DNA of 64,000 nt, from assembly GCA_023205875.1 (NCBI GenBank), contig CP060758.1:248001-312000 (forward strand). The letters are read 5' to 3'. Source of the stretch: Chloropicon primus. Taxonomy: Eukaryota > Chlorophyta > Chloropicophyceae > Chloropicales > Chloropicaceae. Position numbers and translations under genes: made by a program. Below the pieces are notes generated by a model. The model searched no databases and was not told the DNA's origin. It saw only the letters and a program-made list of their open reading frames with translations. Shown one piece after another: positions 36,252 through 48,900 of this stretch (position 1 is its first letter; every line of letters begins with the position of its first letter).

Positions 36252-38147
36252 TTGATGAAGCTTGCGTTAGGGAGGGCGTTGGGACGAGGGAAGGCGGCGA
36301 GGAGGGAGGGAAGGCGATGGACAGTGTCCTCAGGACCGCGGTTCCGTCGCCAGTTTTGGGTCCGGGCGTCCTCGGAGTCGTTCAAAGGAGCATCAGTGGA
36401 AGATTATCTCGCCGGGAGTGTGGATGAGGAGGATGAGACGACGGGGGAGGGGAAGAGGGAGGGGACGGTGGGGTCGGAGGAGTCCGCTCCGGGGCCGGGG
36501 TCGAGCCAATCGAGGGGCGGGGCCAAGGCAGCGCGAGGTGGGAAGGACGAGAGGGGGCACTGGGCACTCAAAGGTTTGAACGAGGTGGAGGCGACGGCTT
36601 TGGGGGTGGAGATACGGCTGCACACGGTGAAGGCTGCGGTGGTGGACGCGAGGACCGGGAACTTTCTGTCGAGGGGGGCGAGCGTGAAGATGGAGAGCTG
36701 CGAGCCGGGGGAGCTGAAGGAGGCCCTGCGGAGGCTCTGCCTGGAGTTCGCTTGGGACGGTCCGGTGGGGTGCAGCGTCACCTTGGCTGTGGCCAAGAGC
36801 TTGGGGGTCGAGGGGACGAGCTTCACGACGGTGGGGAACGGGGTGGGCAAAATTCTCAAGACATTTCTGCCCCGAAACCCCATGGTGACGATGGTGCACA
36901 CCGAGGCGGCGGGGTACGCGGAAATCTCCTTTGAGCGGAGCATGAAAAAGTACTTGGAGAAGGACGAGCTCGTGCTGGTGTGCACCATTGGCAGGAGCCT
37001 CGGGGCCGTGCTGTACAACGGGGGCCACAGGATGAGAAACATGGGGCTTAACAGGTCGATCACGACGACCTACGGGCCGAACCTAACGAAGCTGGAGGAG
37101 AAGTACAAGGACGTGTGGATGAAGGTGAGCAATGCCACGGTCCTGGTTCCCCCGCCTCCCGGCGTGAAGGCCAAGAGCCAGGACAACTACTCCAAGTGGC
37201 CGCAGGTCCCCAGCTTCGGCCAGAGAGGCAAAGACTACTCGGAGTGGCCGAGGGTGGGCGGTGGCATGAATCGGGAGGACGCGTCTTGGCACGAGTGGGT
37301 CAGTATGGTGGATTCTTACCTCATCCAGCTCTCGGACTACGTGAAGCCCAACGCCATCATCCTGATGCCGACTGGGCCCTACACGGCTGGTCCAATTGTG
37401 GAGAGCATGATGCTTGGGCTCAAGGTGCAGCGGGAGAGCGTCAGCAAGCCTGCGGTCATTCCGGTCCCGAGCGCCGTGGGCGCCATAGTGAAGGGGGCCG
37501 CGGTGGGCGCCCTGGTGGAGCTAAGGGTTCAAAAAGCGATGGATACGCTCAGGCAAGCCGTCGGCCAGGACAATATTCAGCTTTCTAAGCTGAGCGAGGA
37601 GCAACTGAGGGCGACTTTTGACTATTTTGACGACAACGGGGACGGCATCGTGACTTCCGAGAAGCTGAGGAACGGCCTCCAAAATCTCGGAAGCTCCCTC
37701 ACGCCAGAGCTGGTCGACAAGAAGCTGGATGGCATGAAAACGTCGACGGAGGGGAAAGTTACGTTCGACGAGTTTAGGCTCTGGTGGACGGAAGTGATCA
37801 ATAAGTCCCCCGTAACGTTCATCACCTCGCCGGTGGAATTCATGGAGATCATAGGGGAGAACAAGCTAGTCCTTCTGCAGGTCGGCTTCAGTTTCTGCAG
37901 GCCTTGCAAGAGGTTCGAGCCCACGTTCGAGGAGTTCGCGGAGCAGCACAAGGATGTGAAGTTCGTGCGCATGAACGGAAACGAGAACGAGGACACGATC
38001 CAATACTGTAAGGACGACCTGCAAGTACGGAAGACGCCAAGTTTCTTTATCTTTAAGAATGGGATGAAGCTCCTCTCCTGGACAGGGGCGAACGAAGAAA
38101 AATTCAAGAGCAGCTTGGACAGAGCAATTAGCGCAATAGAAGTTTAA
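36252..38147 (+). CDS. Fusion protein: ROK-like sugar-kinase fold, EF-hand pair, thioredoxin; 631 aa
   Basis: After a basic, transit-like N-terminus (MMKLALGRALGRGKAARREG) and an acidic linker, residues about 105-430 resemble a ROK/polyphosphate-glucokinase fold: LGVEIRLHTVKAAVVDARTG for the phosphate-1 strand and TIGRSLGAVLYNGG where ROK kinases have TLGTGIG. The catalytic N-D-A site appears as HTE (216-218), so kinase activity is probably lost. Residues about 452-520 hold two EF-hands, DDNGDGIVTSEK (Lys at position 12) and a second with Lys at position 1, both non-canonical. Residues about 525-631 are a thioredoxin domain with active site CRPC (Cys549, Cys552) and cis-Pro in RKTPSFFIF. EF-hand plus thioredoxin recalls algal calredoxin, but the ROK part is new to me. 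A plastid redox/calcium role is inference. Confidence 0.8.
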   Translation: MMKLALGRALGRGKAARREGRRWTVSSGPRFRRQFWVRASSESFKGASVEDYLAGSVDEEDETTGEGKREGTVGSEESAPGPGSSQSRGGAKAARGGKDERGHWALKGLNEVEATALGVEIRLHTVKAAVVDARTGNFLSRGASVKMESCEPGELKEALRRLCLEFAWDGPVGCSVTLAVAKSLGVEGTSFTTVGNGVGKILKTFLPRNPMVTMVHTEAAGYAEISFERSMKKYLEKDELVLVCTIGRSLGAVLYNGGHRMRNMGLNRSITTTYGPNLTKLEEKYKDVWMKVSNATVLVPPPPGVKAKSQDNYSKWPQVPSFGQRGKDYSEWPRVGGGMNREDASWHEWVSMVDSYLIQLSDYVKPNAIILMPTGPYTAGPIVESMMLGLKVQRESVSKPAVIPVPSAVGAIVKGAAVGALVELRVQKAMDTLRQAVGQDNIQLSKLSEEQLRATFDYFDDNGDGIVTSEKLRNGLQNLGSSLTPELVDKKLDGMKTSTEGKVTFDEFRLWWTEVINKSPVTFITSPVEFMEIIGENKLVLLQVGFSFCRPCKRFEPTFEEFAEQHKDVKFVRMNGNENEDTIQYCKDDLQVRKTPSFFIFKNGMKLLSWTGANEEKFKSSLDRAISAIEV

Positions 38148-38220
38148 GGCGGCAAGACTAAGCCTCTACAACAAAAAAAGCTTATATATATAAACAATAT
38201 TTATACAAAACATTTTATTC

Positions 38221-39522
38221 CTACAAAATTTCGTGCAGCAGCGGAACCAAGGCCAAGGCCAAGAAAGTTGCTAGAGCGTTCCCGAGATTGCCGACGAGGA
38301 CAGCGCTCGTCGGGTCGACGCCCTTGGACTTGGCCAGAGCTGCCGCCGTAGCTGGACCCCCAATCGCTGCGTTCGAGACGATGCCACAGTCGAGTTTTCT
38401 CATCTTGAAGAGAAGTGCGGCCAGGAACACAAAAGCGAGGTGGCACGCGTAAATGATGGCGAGCAACAAGCAAATGGGAAGAAATGCGCCAAGGTTCTCC
38501 ATCTCCACCACCTTCCCCCCAACAAGCCCAGCAGAAGCAAAGAAGAGTCCAAGGAAAACCTGTGCAAGCGAGTAACCAGGGCTCTTCAAAGCCTCAAAGG
38601 TGCGGGGCATCAATGTCGCCAGCGACACTGCGAGCGCGCTTGAAATGGCGATAGTGTTGCCGCCTCCACCAGCAAGCGCACTAGCGACGGCCAAGATGAC
38701 AAGGGACACGAACAGGCACAGGGTGATCTCGCCCGCACCAAAAGAGGTCTTAGGCATCACTGAAGCGTCCGAGACTTCATCCTTCTTTTTCGCCACTGGC
38801 GGTCCCGCCAGGAAACTGTTGAGAGGGAAGTATATCAGTGCTGCGACGTTGTCTGCTGCAAGCGCAAGGGCCACCAGTGCGGACGACACGGACGCGCTCT
38901 CAACAACAGCCACGAAATTAAACCCTCCCCCAACGTTTTTTGCAGCCAGAGCAGCGATCATTCCAGCAATATCCGAGCTTCCCGAGAGGCTTCCCATCGT
39001 CTCCTTCATCGTCCCCCCAAGCACCAGGGCTCCTAAGACTGCTCCGAGCAGTGTCCCGACACTTGCTAGCGCAAAAACGGGCAGCAACCTCTTTGCTCCC
39101 GACACGAGGGCCCTGATGTTCGCGCCGTAAAGCAGCAGCGGCGTCGCCACGCCTACGAGGAGGCTCTGGGTCGACCGGAGCTCCGCGAGGTCGAAGCCGA
39201 TCCCAATTGTCGCAGCCAAGTTCACCAGCACGGCTCCTAGAAGCATCGTCGTGACGGGTCCGGAGAGAGCTCGCCCGAGAGGCGTGCGCTCCTCCAGGGT
39301 CTCTCCAGCAAGCGAGCACCCAAGCAGCACCGCGTGCAGCTGAATCCCAGACACTTCTGCAATCCCAGGCGCCACTCCTCGTGCCGTTACCGAGGGTCTC
39401 ACCTTGGACTTCAGACCCCGCTCCAACGCCGGAAGGAACCGTCTCGATCCACGACGACGCAGGCCTGATGCAATTAGACCTCTGCAACGGGACTGGGTCT
39501 CTGCACCGAGCTTCGTTGCCAT
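38221..39522 (-). CDS. DUF819 (YjcL-like) membrane protein with plastid-type leader, 433 aa
   Basis: DUF819 proteins are polytopic membrane proteins found in bacteria and plant plastids; transport is suspected but the substrate is unknown. An Arg/Ser-rich, acid-poor N-terminus (residues 1-50) looks like a transit peptide. Roughly ten hydrophobic segments follow, with family motifs SGSSDIAGMIAALAAKNVGG, ALAADNVAALIYFPL, LFFASAGLVGG and NAAIGGPATAAALAKSKG, LVGNLGNALATFLALAL. The internal symmetry (Asn-rich half-helices) recalls secondary transporters. The recurrent motif is at 39565-39593 just upstream. It converges with the fusion gene, 73 bp from stop to stop. Confidence 0.78.
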   Translation of the reverse strand: MATKLGAETQSRCRGLIASGLRRRGSRRFLPALERGLKSKVRPSVTARGVAPGIAEVSGIQLHAVLLGCSLAGETLEERTPLGRALSGPVTTMLLGAVLVNLAATIGIGFDLAELRSTQSLLVGVATPLLLYGANIRALVSGAKRLLPVFALASVGTLLGAVLGALVLGGTMKETMGSLSGSSDIAGMIAALAAKNVGGGFNFVAVVESASVSSALVALALAADNVAALIYFPLNSFLAGPPVAKKKDEVSDASVMPKTSFGAGEITLCLFVSLVILAVASALAGGGGNTIAISSALAVSLATLMPRTFEALKSPGYSLAQVFLGLFFASAGLVGGKVVEMENLGAFLPICLLLAIIYACHLAFVFLAALLFKMRKLDCGIVSNAAIGGPATAAALAKSKGVDPTSAVLVGNLGNALATFLALALVPLLHEIL

Positions 39523-39950
39523 CCTTACCTCTTCCTCGTCAGAGATCCATTCCTTTCATGCGACCACCCAATCGAAAGAGAAAGACACGAGGATTCCATC
39601 CATCGAGTCTTTTACCCCCTCAACCACCCGTCCTCGCCGTCACAAGGCGCTCAACTGCAGCGCTTCCCCCTGCGGCGTGGAGCGCTCAGGTGGTGATTTT
39701 GATTGCACTCAAAATGAACTGATTGCACTCGAAATGAACTGAACCCTTTTGAATTGGCGCGAGACAGAGAGGACAGAGGAAGGGCCAAGTGGGTGAGAGA
39801 AGTCCCTTGTGCGGAGGCAAGATGGAGACAAGATGGAGGAAAGGTGGGATCTTTGGAGGGATCAGGGCTCAAGGCATGTTTGATTTCAAGTAGAGCCCTT
39901 GGTGGGCTCTTTTGTGTCCATCGGAAGCCCCTTTTTTTGTGGAGGGACAG
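39523..39950. promoter_or_regulatory. Divergent promoter region, DUF819 gene and SFI1-like gene
   Basis: A short motif copy at 39565-39593 (CCACCCAATCGAAAGAGAAA, GACACGAGG) faces the minus-strand gene. A small direct repeat (GATTGCACTCAAAATGAACT, then GATTGCACTCGAAATGAACT) is at 39702-39741. No gene is seen. Confidence 0.5.
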
Positions 39951-42900
39951 ATGGCTGAGGAGGGCTGGCTCCCGAGGGAGGGAGACGTGGTGGTGCTTTG
40001 GTTGGAGAGTGAGCAGGTGGGTGTGACGGTAACGGTGGAGGAGGGCCAAGAGAAGGTTCTTCTGAAGCAATGGCGTGACATATCGGAGCTCTGCGCGGAC
40101 CCAGGGGCGCCCTTCTTCGCTTTCAAGAAGCAAGACTATGTCGGTTTCAAGTCATGTAAGACTGGAAAGTTCTTGCAGGCGAGAAGGAAGCATCCCCACA
40201 AGCTGGCAACGTACTCGAACTTCTGGGGAGTGTGGGAGCAGTTTCGGATCAAGAAGTGCTCGAGGGTCGTCTCAAGCAGGGTCAGAGGCTGGAAGAGCTC
40301 CATCCTGCTCCTTCAGCCAAGGCAACTACCCAACGCTGTCCTGTCCCTGGGTTGCTACTTTTTGACGACGAGCATGGCTCCCACCCGAGCAGCTCCGAGG
40401 TCGATCGCTGCAGGGGAGGGAATACCGGTAAAAAAAGTCGAAGCTTTGAACATATCGATGAAGCTGGTGCACAGCTTTGCGAGGAAGTGCTCCAGTAGGT
40501 TCCTGCGGAGTGCGCTGACGAGTTGGAGGGACGCGGCCACCAGGAGGAGGTTGCTGCACTCCATCTGCTCGAACATGCGGAAGCACCTTTGCAGGAGGCT
40601 TTTGATGTCCGTCCTCAAGCGATGGCGCCACAGAATTGTGAGGAAGAAGCGTCAAGATGTATTTGTAGAAAGAATGCGAGCGAAGAAGCAGAAGAAGGAC
40701 GGCAACGCTTGCTTTTCTTGGTGGCGGGAATACTCGGCCTCTAAAAGGATGAAGGGCATCCATGTTAGAAAGTTGAAGGAAATGCAAAAGAGGAGAAGAA
40801 CACGCCGGCTGCTGAAAGAATGGAAAGCGTACTCGCACGAGAACAAAAGCTGTGCAGCAAAGCAGAAAAATTCTCTGACAAAGTTCGAAGCGAACAGAAA
40901 ACGGAGAATCATTCGTGCATGGTTCTCGAGTCTGCAGCAGCACAAAGAGCAAGAGAAACACGTCCATCGAAGCATCCGAGTTCGACAAAACAGCGAACTG
41001 CGCAACATCATTTACAAGTGGAGCATCTTGACGGAACGAGAGAAATACACTAGTACTTGCAATGCGCTGGTTACAAGGATGATGAACAGGTTGTACTTGC
41101 ACCGCGTCTTTGACCACTGGTCGTATCTCGTGCAAGAGTGTGTCCAAGTGCGGCATAAGGTGCAGACATGCATTGTCAGGCTGAGCATAAGACACATGAC
41201 CGATGCGTTTGAGGCTTGGCTTTCATACACATCAGATCAGAGAGCGAGGATGCATCTGCTGAATGTGGTCACCCAACGAATGCAGAGGTTGCGTCTTACT
41301 CATTGCTTTGGCACCTGGTGGTCCAATGTGGGTTACTTGGGACAAGTACAACGTAAGCTTCAGCGATGCGTGATGCAGCTGGCCCATCGCAAACTTGTTC
41401 ACGTTTTTGAGACCTGGTTGACTTACGTGGACCAGCAACGTGCCTTGGCTTGCGCACGGGCGAAGGCCAACAGAATGGGCGACGCGAGGAGACAAGACGC
41501 GATGTACGCAAGTCTGATGATTTGGGCAGAGCGTGCCCATGCTTGGAAGATGAAGAGGTACAGGATGAAGAGGGCGGTGATGCACATGAATCGCTTGTGC
41601 CTGCACCGGACGTTTGGCAAGTGGCTGAATTACGTTCGCCGCATTTTGGTAGAGCACATGGTGCTTCACAAGGTGATGCTGCGTATGCAGAGGCTTCGCC
41701 TGAGCCATTGTTTTGGCACGTGGTTGTCCAATGTGGGTTACTTGGGACAGGTGCGGCGAAAGCTGCAGAGACGTGTGACACAGATTGCTTACCAGAAGAT
41801 TGCAGGTGCCTTTGAGGCATGGTTGACTTACGTGGACCAGCAACGTGCCTTGGCTTGCGCACGGGCGAAGGCCAACAGAATGGGTGACGCGAGGAGACAA
41901 GACGCGATGTACGCAAGTCTGATGATTTGGGCCGACCGTGCCCATGCTTGGAAGATGAAGAGGTACAGGATGAAGAGGGCGGTGATGCACATGAATCGGC
42001 TGTGCCTGCACCGCGTCTTCGACCACTGGTCGTATCTCGTGCAAGAGTGTGTCCAAGTGCGGCATAAGGTGCAGACATGCATTGTCAGGCTGAGCATAAG
42101 ACACATGACCGATGCGTTTGAGGCTTGGCTTTCATACACATCAGATCAGAGAGCGAGGATGCATCTGCTGAATGTGGTCACCCAACGAATGCAGAGGTTG
42201 CGTCTTACTCATTGCTTTGGCACCTGGTGGTCCAATGTGGGTTACTTGGGACAAGTACAACGTAAGCTTCAGCGATGCGTGATGCAGCTGGCCCATCGCA
42301 AACTTGTTCACGTTTTTGAGACCTGGTTGACTTACGTGGACCAGCAACGTGCCTTGGCTTGCGCACGGGCGAAGGCCAACAGAATGGGCGACGCGAGGAG
42401 ACAAGACGCGATGTACGCAAGTCTGATGATTTGGGCAGAGCGTGCCCATGCTTGGAAGATGAAGAGGTACAGGATGAAGAGGGCGGTGATGCACATGAAT
42501 CGCTTGTGCCTGCACCGGACGTTTGGCAAGTGGCTGAATTACGTTCGCCGCATTTTGGTAGAGCACATGGTGCTTCACAAGGTGATGCTGCGTATGCAGA
42601 GGCTTCGCCTGAGCCATTGTTTTGGCACGTGGTTGTCCAATGTGGGTTACTTGGGACAGGTGCGGCGAAAGCTGCAGAGACGTGTGACACAGATTGCTTA
42701 CCAGAAGATTGCAGGTGCCTTTGAGGCATGGTTGACTTACGTGGACCAGCAACGTGCCTTGGCTTGCGCACGGGCGAAGGCCAACAGAATGGGTGACGCG
42801 AGGAGACAAGACGCGATGTACGCAAGTCTGATGATTTGGGCCGACCGTGCCCATGCTTGGAAGATGAAGAGGTACAGGATGAAGAGGGCGGTGATGCACA

Positions 42901-45900
42901 TGAATCGGCTGTGCCTGCACCGCGTCTTCGACCACTGGTCGTATCTCGTGCAAGAGTGTGTCCAAGTGCGGCATAAGGTGCAGACATGCATTGTCAGGCT
43001 GAGCATAAGACACATGACCGATGCGTTTGAGGCTTGGCTTTCATACACATCAGATCAGAGAGCGAGGATGCATCTGCTGAATGTGGTCACCCAACGAATG
43101 CAGAGGTTGCGTCTTACTCATTGCTTTGGCACCTGGTGGTCCAATGTAGATTATTTAGGACAAGTACAACGTAAGCTTCAGCGATGCGTGATGCAGCTGG
43201 CCCATCGCAAACTTGTTCACGTTTTTGAGACCTGGTTGACTTACGTGGACCAGCAACGTGCCTTGGCTTGCGCACGGGCGAAGGCCAACAGAATGGGCGA
43301 CGCGAGGAGACAAGACGCGATGTACGCAAGTCTGATGATTTGGGCAGAGCGTGCCCATGCTTGGAAGATGAAGAGGTACAGGATGAAGAGGGCGGTGATG
43401 CACATGAATCGCTTGTGCCTGCACCGGACGTTTGGCAAGTGGCTGAATTACGTTCGCCGCATTTTGGTAGAGCACATGGTGCTTCACAAGGTGATGCTGC
43501 GTATGCAGAGGCTTCGCCTGAGCCATTGTTTTGGCACGTGGTTGTCCAATGTGGGTTACTTGGGACAGGTGCGGCGAAAGCTGCAGAGACGTGTGACACA
43601 GATTGCTTACCAGAAGATTGCAGGTGCCTTTGAGGCATGGTTGACTTACGTGGACCAGCAACGTGCCTTGGCTTGCGCACGGGCGAAGGCCAACAGAATG
43701 GGTGACGCGAGGAGACAAGACGCGATGTACGCAAGTCTGATGATTTGGGCCGACCGTGCCCATGCTTGGAAGATGAAGAGGTACAGGATGAAGAGGGCGG
43801 TGATGCACATCCACCGGCTGTACTTGCATCAGTCTTTCGGCAAGTGGTCGAATTACGTCCAGAACATCTTGGTTGAGCGCATGGTGATGCACAAGGTTAT
43901 ACTGCGGATGCAGAGGCTCCACATGAGTCAGTGCTTTGAGACTTGGTGGTCGAATGTTGATTACTTGGGTCAAGTGAGGCGGAAGCTTCAGCGATGTTTT
44001 GATCATCGACGTCATCGTAATCTCTTTCACGCCTTTGAGACATGGTTGTCTTACGTGGATGAGCAGCATGCCTTGGCGAACGCTCGATCCAAGGCGAACA
44101 GGATTGCTGATGTGCGGAGACAAGACGCGATGTACGCAAGTCTGATGGCTTGGGCAGAGCGTGCCCATGCTTGGAAGATGAAGAGGTACAGGATGAAGAG
44201 GGCGGTGATGCATATCCACCGGCTGTACTTGCATCAGTCTTTCGGCAAGTGGTCGAATTACGTCCAGAACATCTTGGTTGAGCGCATGGTGATGCACAAG
44301 GTTATACTGCGGATGCAGAGGCTCCACATGAGTCAGTGCTTTGAGACTTGGTGGTCGAATGTTGATTACTTGGGTCAAGTGAGGCGGAAGCTTCAGCGAT
44401 GCGTGATGCACATGTCCTATCGTAATCTCGTTCACGCCTTTGAGACATGGTTGTCTTACGTGGACGAGCAGCATGCCTTGGCGATCGCTCGATCCAAGGC
44501 GAACAGGATTGCTGATGTGCGGAGACAAGACGCGATGTACGCAAGTCTGATGATTTGGGCAGAGCGTGCCCATGCTTGGAAGATGAAGAGGTACAGGATG
44601 AAGAGGGCGGTGATGCATATCCACCGGCTGTACTTGCATCAGTCTTTCGGCAAGTGGTCGAATTACGTCCAGAACATCTTGGTTGAGCGCATGGTGATGC
44701 ACAAGGTTATACTGCGGATGCAGAGGCTCCACATGAGTCAGTGCTTTGAGACTTGGTGGTCGAATGTTGATTACTTGGGTCAAGTGAGGCGGAAGCTTCA
44801 GCGATGTTTTGATCATCGACGTCATCGTAATCTCGTTCACGCCTTTGAGACATGGTTGTCTTACGTGGATGAGCAGCATGCCTTGGCGAACGCTCGATCC
44901 AAGGCGAACAGGATTGCTGATGTGCGGAGACAAGACGCGATGTACGCAAGTCTGATGGCTTGGGCAGAGCGTGCCCATGCTTGGAAGATGAAGAGGTACA
45001 GGATGAAGAGGGCGGTGATGCACATCCACCGGCTGTACTTGCATCAGTCTTTCGGCAAGTGGTCGAATTACGTCCAGAACATCTTGGTTGAGCGCATGGT
45101 GATGCACAAGGTTATACTGCGGATGCAGAGGCTCCACATGAGTCAGTGCTTTGAGACTTGGTGGTCGAATGTTGATTACTTGGGTCAAGTGAGGCGGAAG
45201 CTTCAGCGATGTTTTGATCATCGACGTCATCGTAATCTCGTTCACGCCTTTGAGACATGGTTGTCTTACGTGGATGAGCAGCATGCCTTGGCGAACGCTC
45301 GATCCAAGGCGAACAGGATTGCTGATGTGCGGAGACAAGACGCGATGTACGCAAGTCTGATGGCTTGGGCAGAGCGTGCCCATGCTTGGAAGATGAAGAG
45401 GTACAGGATGAAGAGGGCGGTGATGCATATCCACCGGCTGTACTTGCATCAGTCTTTCGGCAAGTGGTCGAATTACGTCCAGAACATCTTGGTTGAGCGC
45501 ATGGTGATGCACAAGGTTATACTGCGGATGCAGAGGCTCCACATGAGTCAGTGCTTTGAGACTTGGTGGTCGAATGTTGATTACTTGGGTCAAGTGAGGC
45601 GGAAGCTTCAGCGATGCGTGATGCACATGTCCTATCGTAATCTCTTTCACGCCTTTGAGACATGGTTGTCTTACGTGGACGAGCAGCATGCCTTGGCGAT
45701 CGCTCGATCCAAGGCGAACAGGATTGCTGATGTGCGGAGACAAGACGCGATGTACGCAAGTCTGATGATTTGGGCAGAGCGTGCCCATGCTTGGAAGATG
45801 AAGAGGTACAGGATGAAGAGGGCGGTGATGCACATCCACCGGCTGTACTTGCATCAGTCTTTCGGCAAGTGGTCGAATTACGTCCAGAACATCTTGGTTG

Positions 45901-48900
45901 AGCGCATGGTGATGCACAAGGTTATACTGCGGATGCAGAGGCTCCACATGAGTCAGTGCTTTGAGACTTGGTGGTCGAATGTTGATTACTTGGGTCAAGT
46001 GAGGCGGACGCTTCAGCGATGTTTTGATCATCGACGTCATCGTAATCTCTTTCACGCCTTTGAGACATGGTTGTCTTACGTGGACGAGCAGCATGCCTTG
46101 GCGAACGCTCGATCCAAGGCGAACAGGATTGCTGATGTGCGGAGACAAGACGCGATGTACGCAAGTCTGATGATTTGGGCAGAGCGTGCCCATGCTTGGA
46201 AGATGAAGAGGTACAGGATGAAGAGGGCGGTGATGCACATCCACCGGCTGTACTTGCATCAGTCTTTCGGCAAGTGGTCGAATTACGTCCAGAACATCTT
46301 GGTTGAGCGCATGGTGATGCACAAGGTTATACTGCGGATGCAGAGGCTCCACATGAGTCAGTGCTTTGAGACTTGGTGGTCGAATGTTGATTACTTGGGT
46401 CAAGTGAGGCGGAAGCTTCAGCGATGTTTTGATCATCGACGTCATCGTAATCTCGTTCACGCCTTTGAGACATGGTTGTCTTACGTGGATGAGCAGCATG
46501 CCTTGGCGAACGCTCGATCCAAGGCGAACAGGATTGCTGATGTGCGGAGACAAGACGCGATGTACGCAAGTCTGATGATTTGGGCAGAGCGTGCCCATGC
46601 TTGGAAGATGAAGAGGTACAGGATGAAGAGGGCGGTGATGCATATCCACCGGCTGTACTTGCATCAGTCTTTCGGCAAGTGGTCGAATTACGTCCAGAAC
46701 ATCTTGGTTGAGCGCATGGTGATGCACAAGGTTATACTGCGGATGCAGAGGCTCCACATGAGTCAGTGCTTTGAGACTTGGTGGTCGAATGTTGATTACT
46801 TGGGTCAAGTGAGGCGGAAGCTTCAGCGATGCGTGATGCACATGTCCTATCGTAATCTCTTTCACGCCTTTGAGACATGGTTGTCTTACATGGATGAGCA
46901 GCGTGCCTTGGCGAACGCTCGATCCAAGGCGAACAGGATTGCTGATGTGCGGAGACAAGACGCGATGTACGCAAGTCTGATGGCTTGGGCAGAGCGTGCC
47001 CATGCTTGGAAGATGAAGAGGTACAGGATGAAGAGGGCGGTGATGCACATCCACCGGCTGTACTTGCATCAATCTTTCGGCAAGTGGTTGAATTACGTCC
47101 AGAACATCTTGGTTGAGCGCATGGTGATGCACAAGGTTATACTGCGGATGCAGAGGCTCCACATGAGTCAGTGCTTTGAGACTTGGTGGTCGAATGTTGA
47201 TCATCTGAGGCAGATGCGATGGAAAGTACAGCGATTTGTTCTTCGGTGGTCGTTGTTCTGCATGAGCTACTACTTTTGGGAATGGCAAGATTGGGTAGAA
47301 ATAAAGATGAGGAAGAAGAAGAGGTTGGAGAGGGCGTTGCTGAGTATTGAAGGGTTGAAGTTGTATCACTCGTTTGGCAAGTGGCTGAGTTATGTACACA
47401 ATCACTTGAAGAAGAAGATGCTGCTGCAGAAGATTGTTTTTAGAATGCAAAAGGTCCACGTTGCCCAAGGGTTCTACACTTGGAGGTCAAACATCCACTA
47501 TTTGCATATGATTCAGATCAGATTGCAAAGGGCTTTAACACATATCGCCTATCGCACTTTTAGAGCAGTGTTCGATGGATGGGCATCAAGAATTCTTTTG
47601 TGGCAATCGAAGAGGTACAGGGTGAGAAGAGCGGTGATGCACATTCACCGGCTGTACTTGCATCAGTCTTTCGGCAAGTGGTCGAATTACGTCCAGAACA
47701 TCTTGGTTGAGCGCATGGTGATGCACAAGGTTATACTGCGGATGCAGAGGCTCCACATGAGTCAGTGCTTTGAGACTTGGTGGTCGAATGTTGATTACTT
47801 GGGTCAAGTGAGGCGGAAGCTTCAGCGATGCGTGATGCACATGTCCTATCGTAATCTCGTTCACGCCTTTGAGACATGGTTGTCTTACGTGGACGAGCAG
47901 CATGCCTTGGCGAACGCTCGATCCAAGGCGAACAGGATTGCTGATGTGCGGAGACAAGACGCGATGTACGCAAGTCTGATGGCTTGGGCAGAGCGTGCCC
48001 ATGCTTGGAAGATGAAGAGGTACAGGATGAAGAGGGCGGTGATGCATATCCACCGGCTGTACTTGCATCAGTCTTTCGGCAAATGGCTTGGGTACGTTGG
48101 AATGGTTTCAAAGGAGAAGACTCTCCTTCACAAGGTTATACTGCGGATGCAGAGGCTGCACCTTTGTCAATGCTTTGAGACTTGGTGGTCGAATGTTGAT
48201 TACTTGGGTCAAGTGAGGCGGAAGCTGGAGCGGTGCCTGATCAGGTACACTCACCGCAGTCTCGTGCTTGCTTTTGGTTCTTGGTTGCGCTGGACGAATA
48301 TCTCAAAGGCAACAAATTGTCGATTGAAGCAAGCAGTTAGAAAGATCGAGAGGCTGAGCATGTGCCATTCTTTCCAAATGTGGCTCTCAGCTGTCGACGA
48401 AAGCTCACATGACCGTCAGCTTCTGTTGAAGGTCATTACGCGCATGCAGAGGCTCCACATGAGTCAGTGCTTTGAGACTTGGTGGTCGAATGTTGATTAC
48501 TTGGGTCAAGTGAGGCGAAAAGTACAGCGATGCGTGATGCAGATGTCCCACCACAACGTTGTTTATGCCTTTGAGACATGGATGTCTTACGTGGACGAGC
48601 AGCGTGCCTTGGTGGCCGCGAATGTGCTTGCAGAGAGTCACTTTAGGAAGTTCACAACTTCCTCTACTTTCTTGAAGTGGTGGAAGCTTGTTAGGTTCGG
48701 GAAAGCAGTGAATCTATCGCACTTGAAGACAAAGTACGACGGCGTTTTGCTATACTCTGCCTTTAGTGGCTGGTTTTTGCTGTGCAGAAAATCTGTGGGA
48801 GACAAGAACGTGGCCAAAAGATACTTATCTGTTGGTGTCTCAAGAGTAAGACTCGCTTCTTTCAAGCGATGGGTGGGCTACGTCAACTTCAAAAGAAGGG

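Noticed and set aside
43155-47468. 1,437-codon open frame on the minus strand inside the SFI1-like gene
   Set aside because: It arises because both repeat periods (909 and 405 bp) are multiples of three and the antisense frame of one unit lacks stops. It is Pro/His-rich with no domain, and opposite a clearly coding frame.
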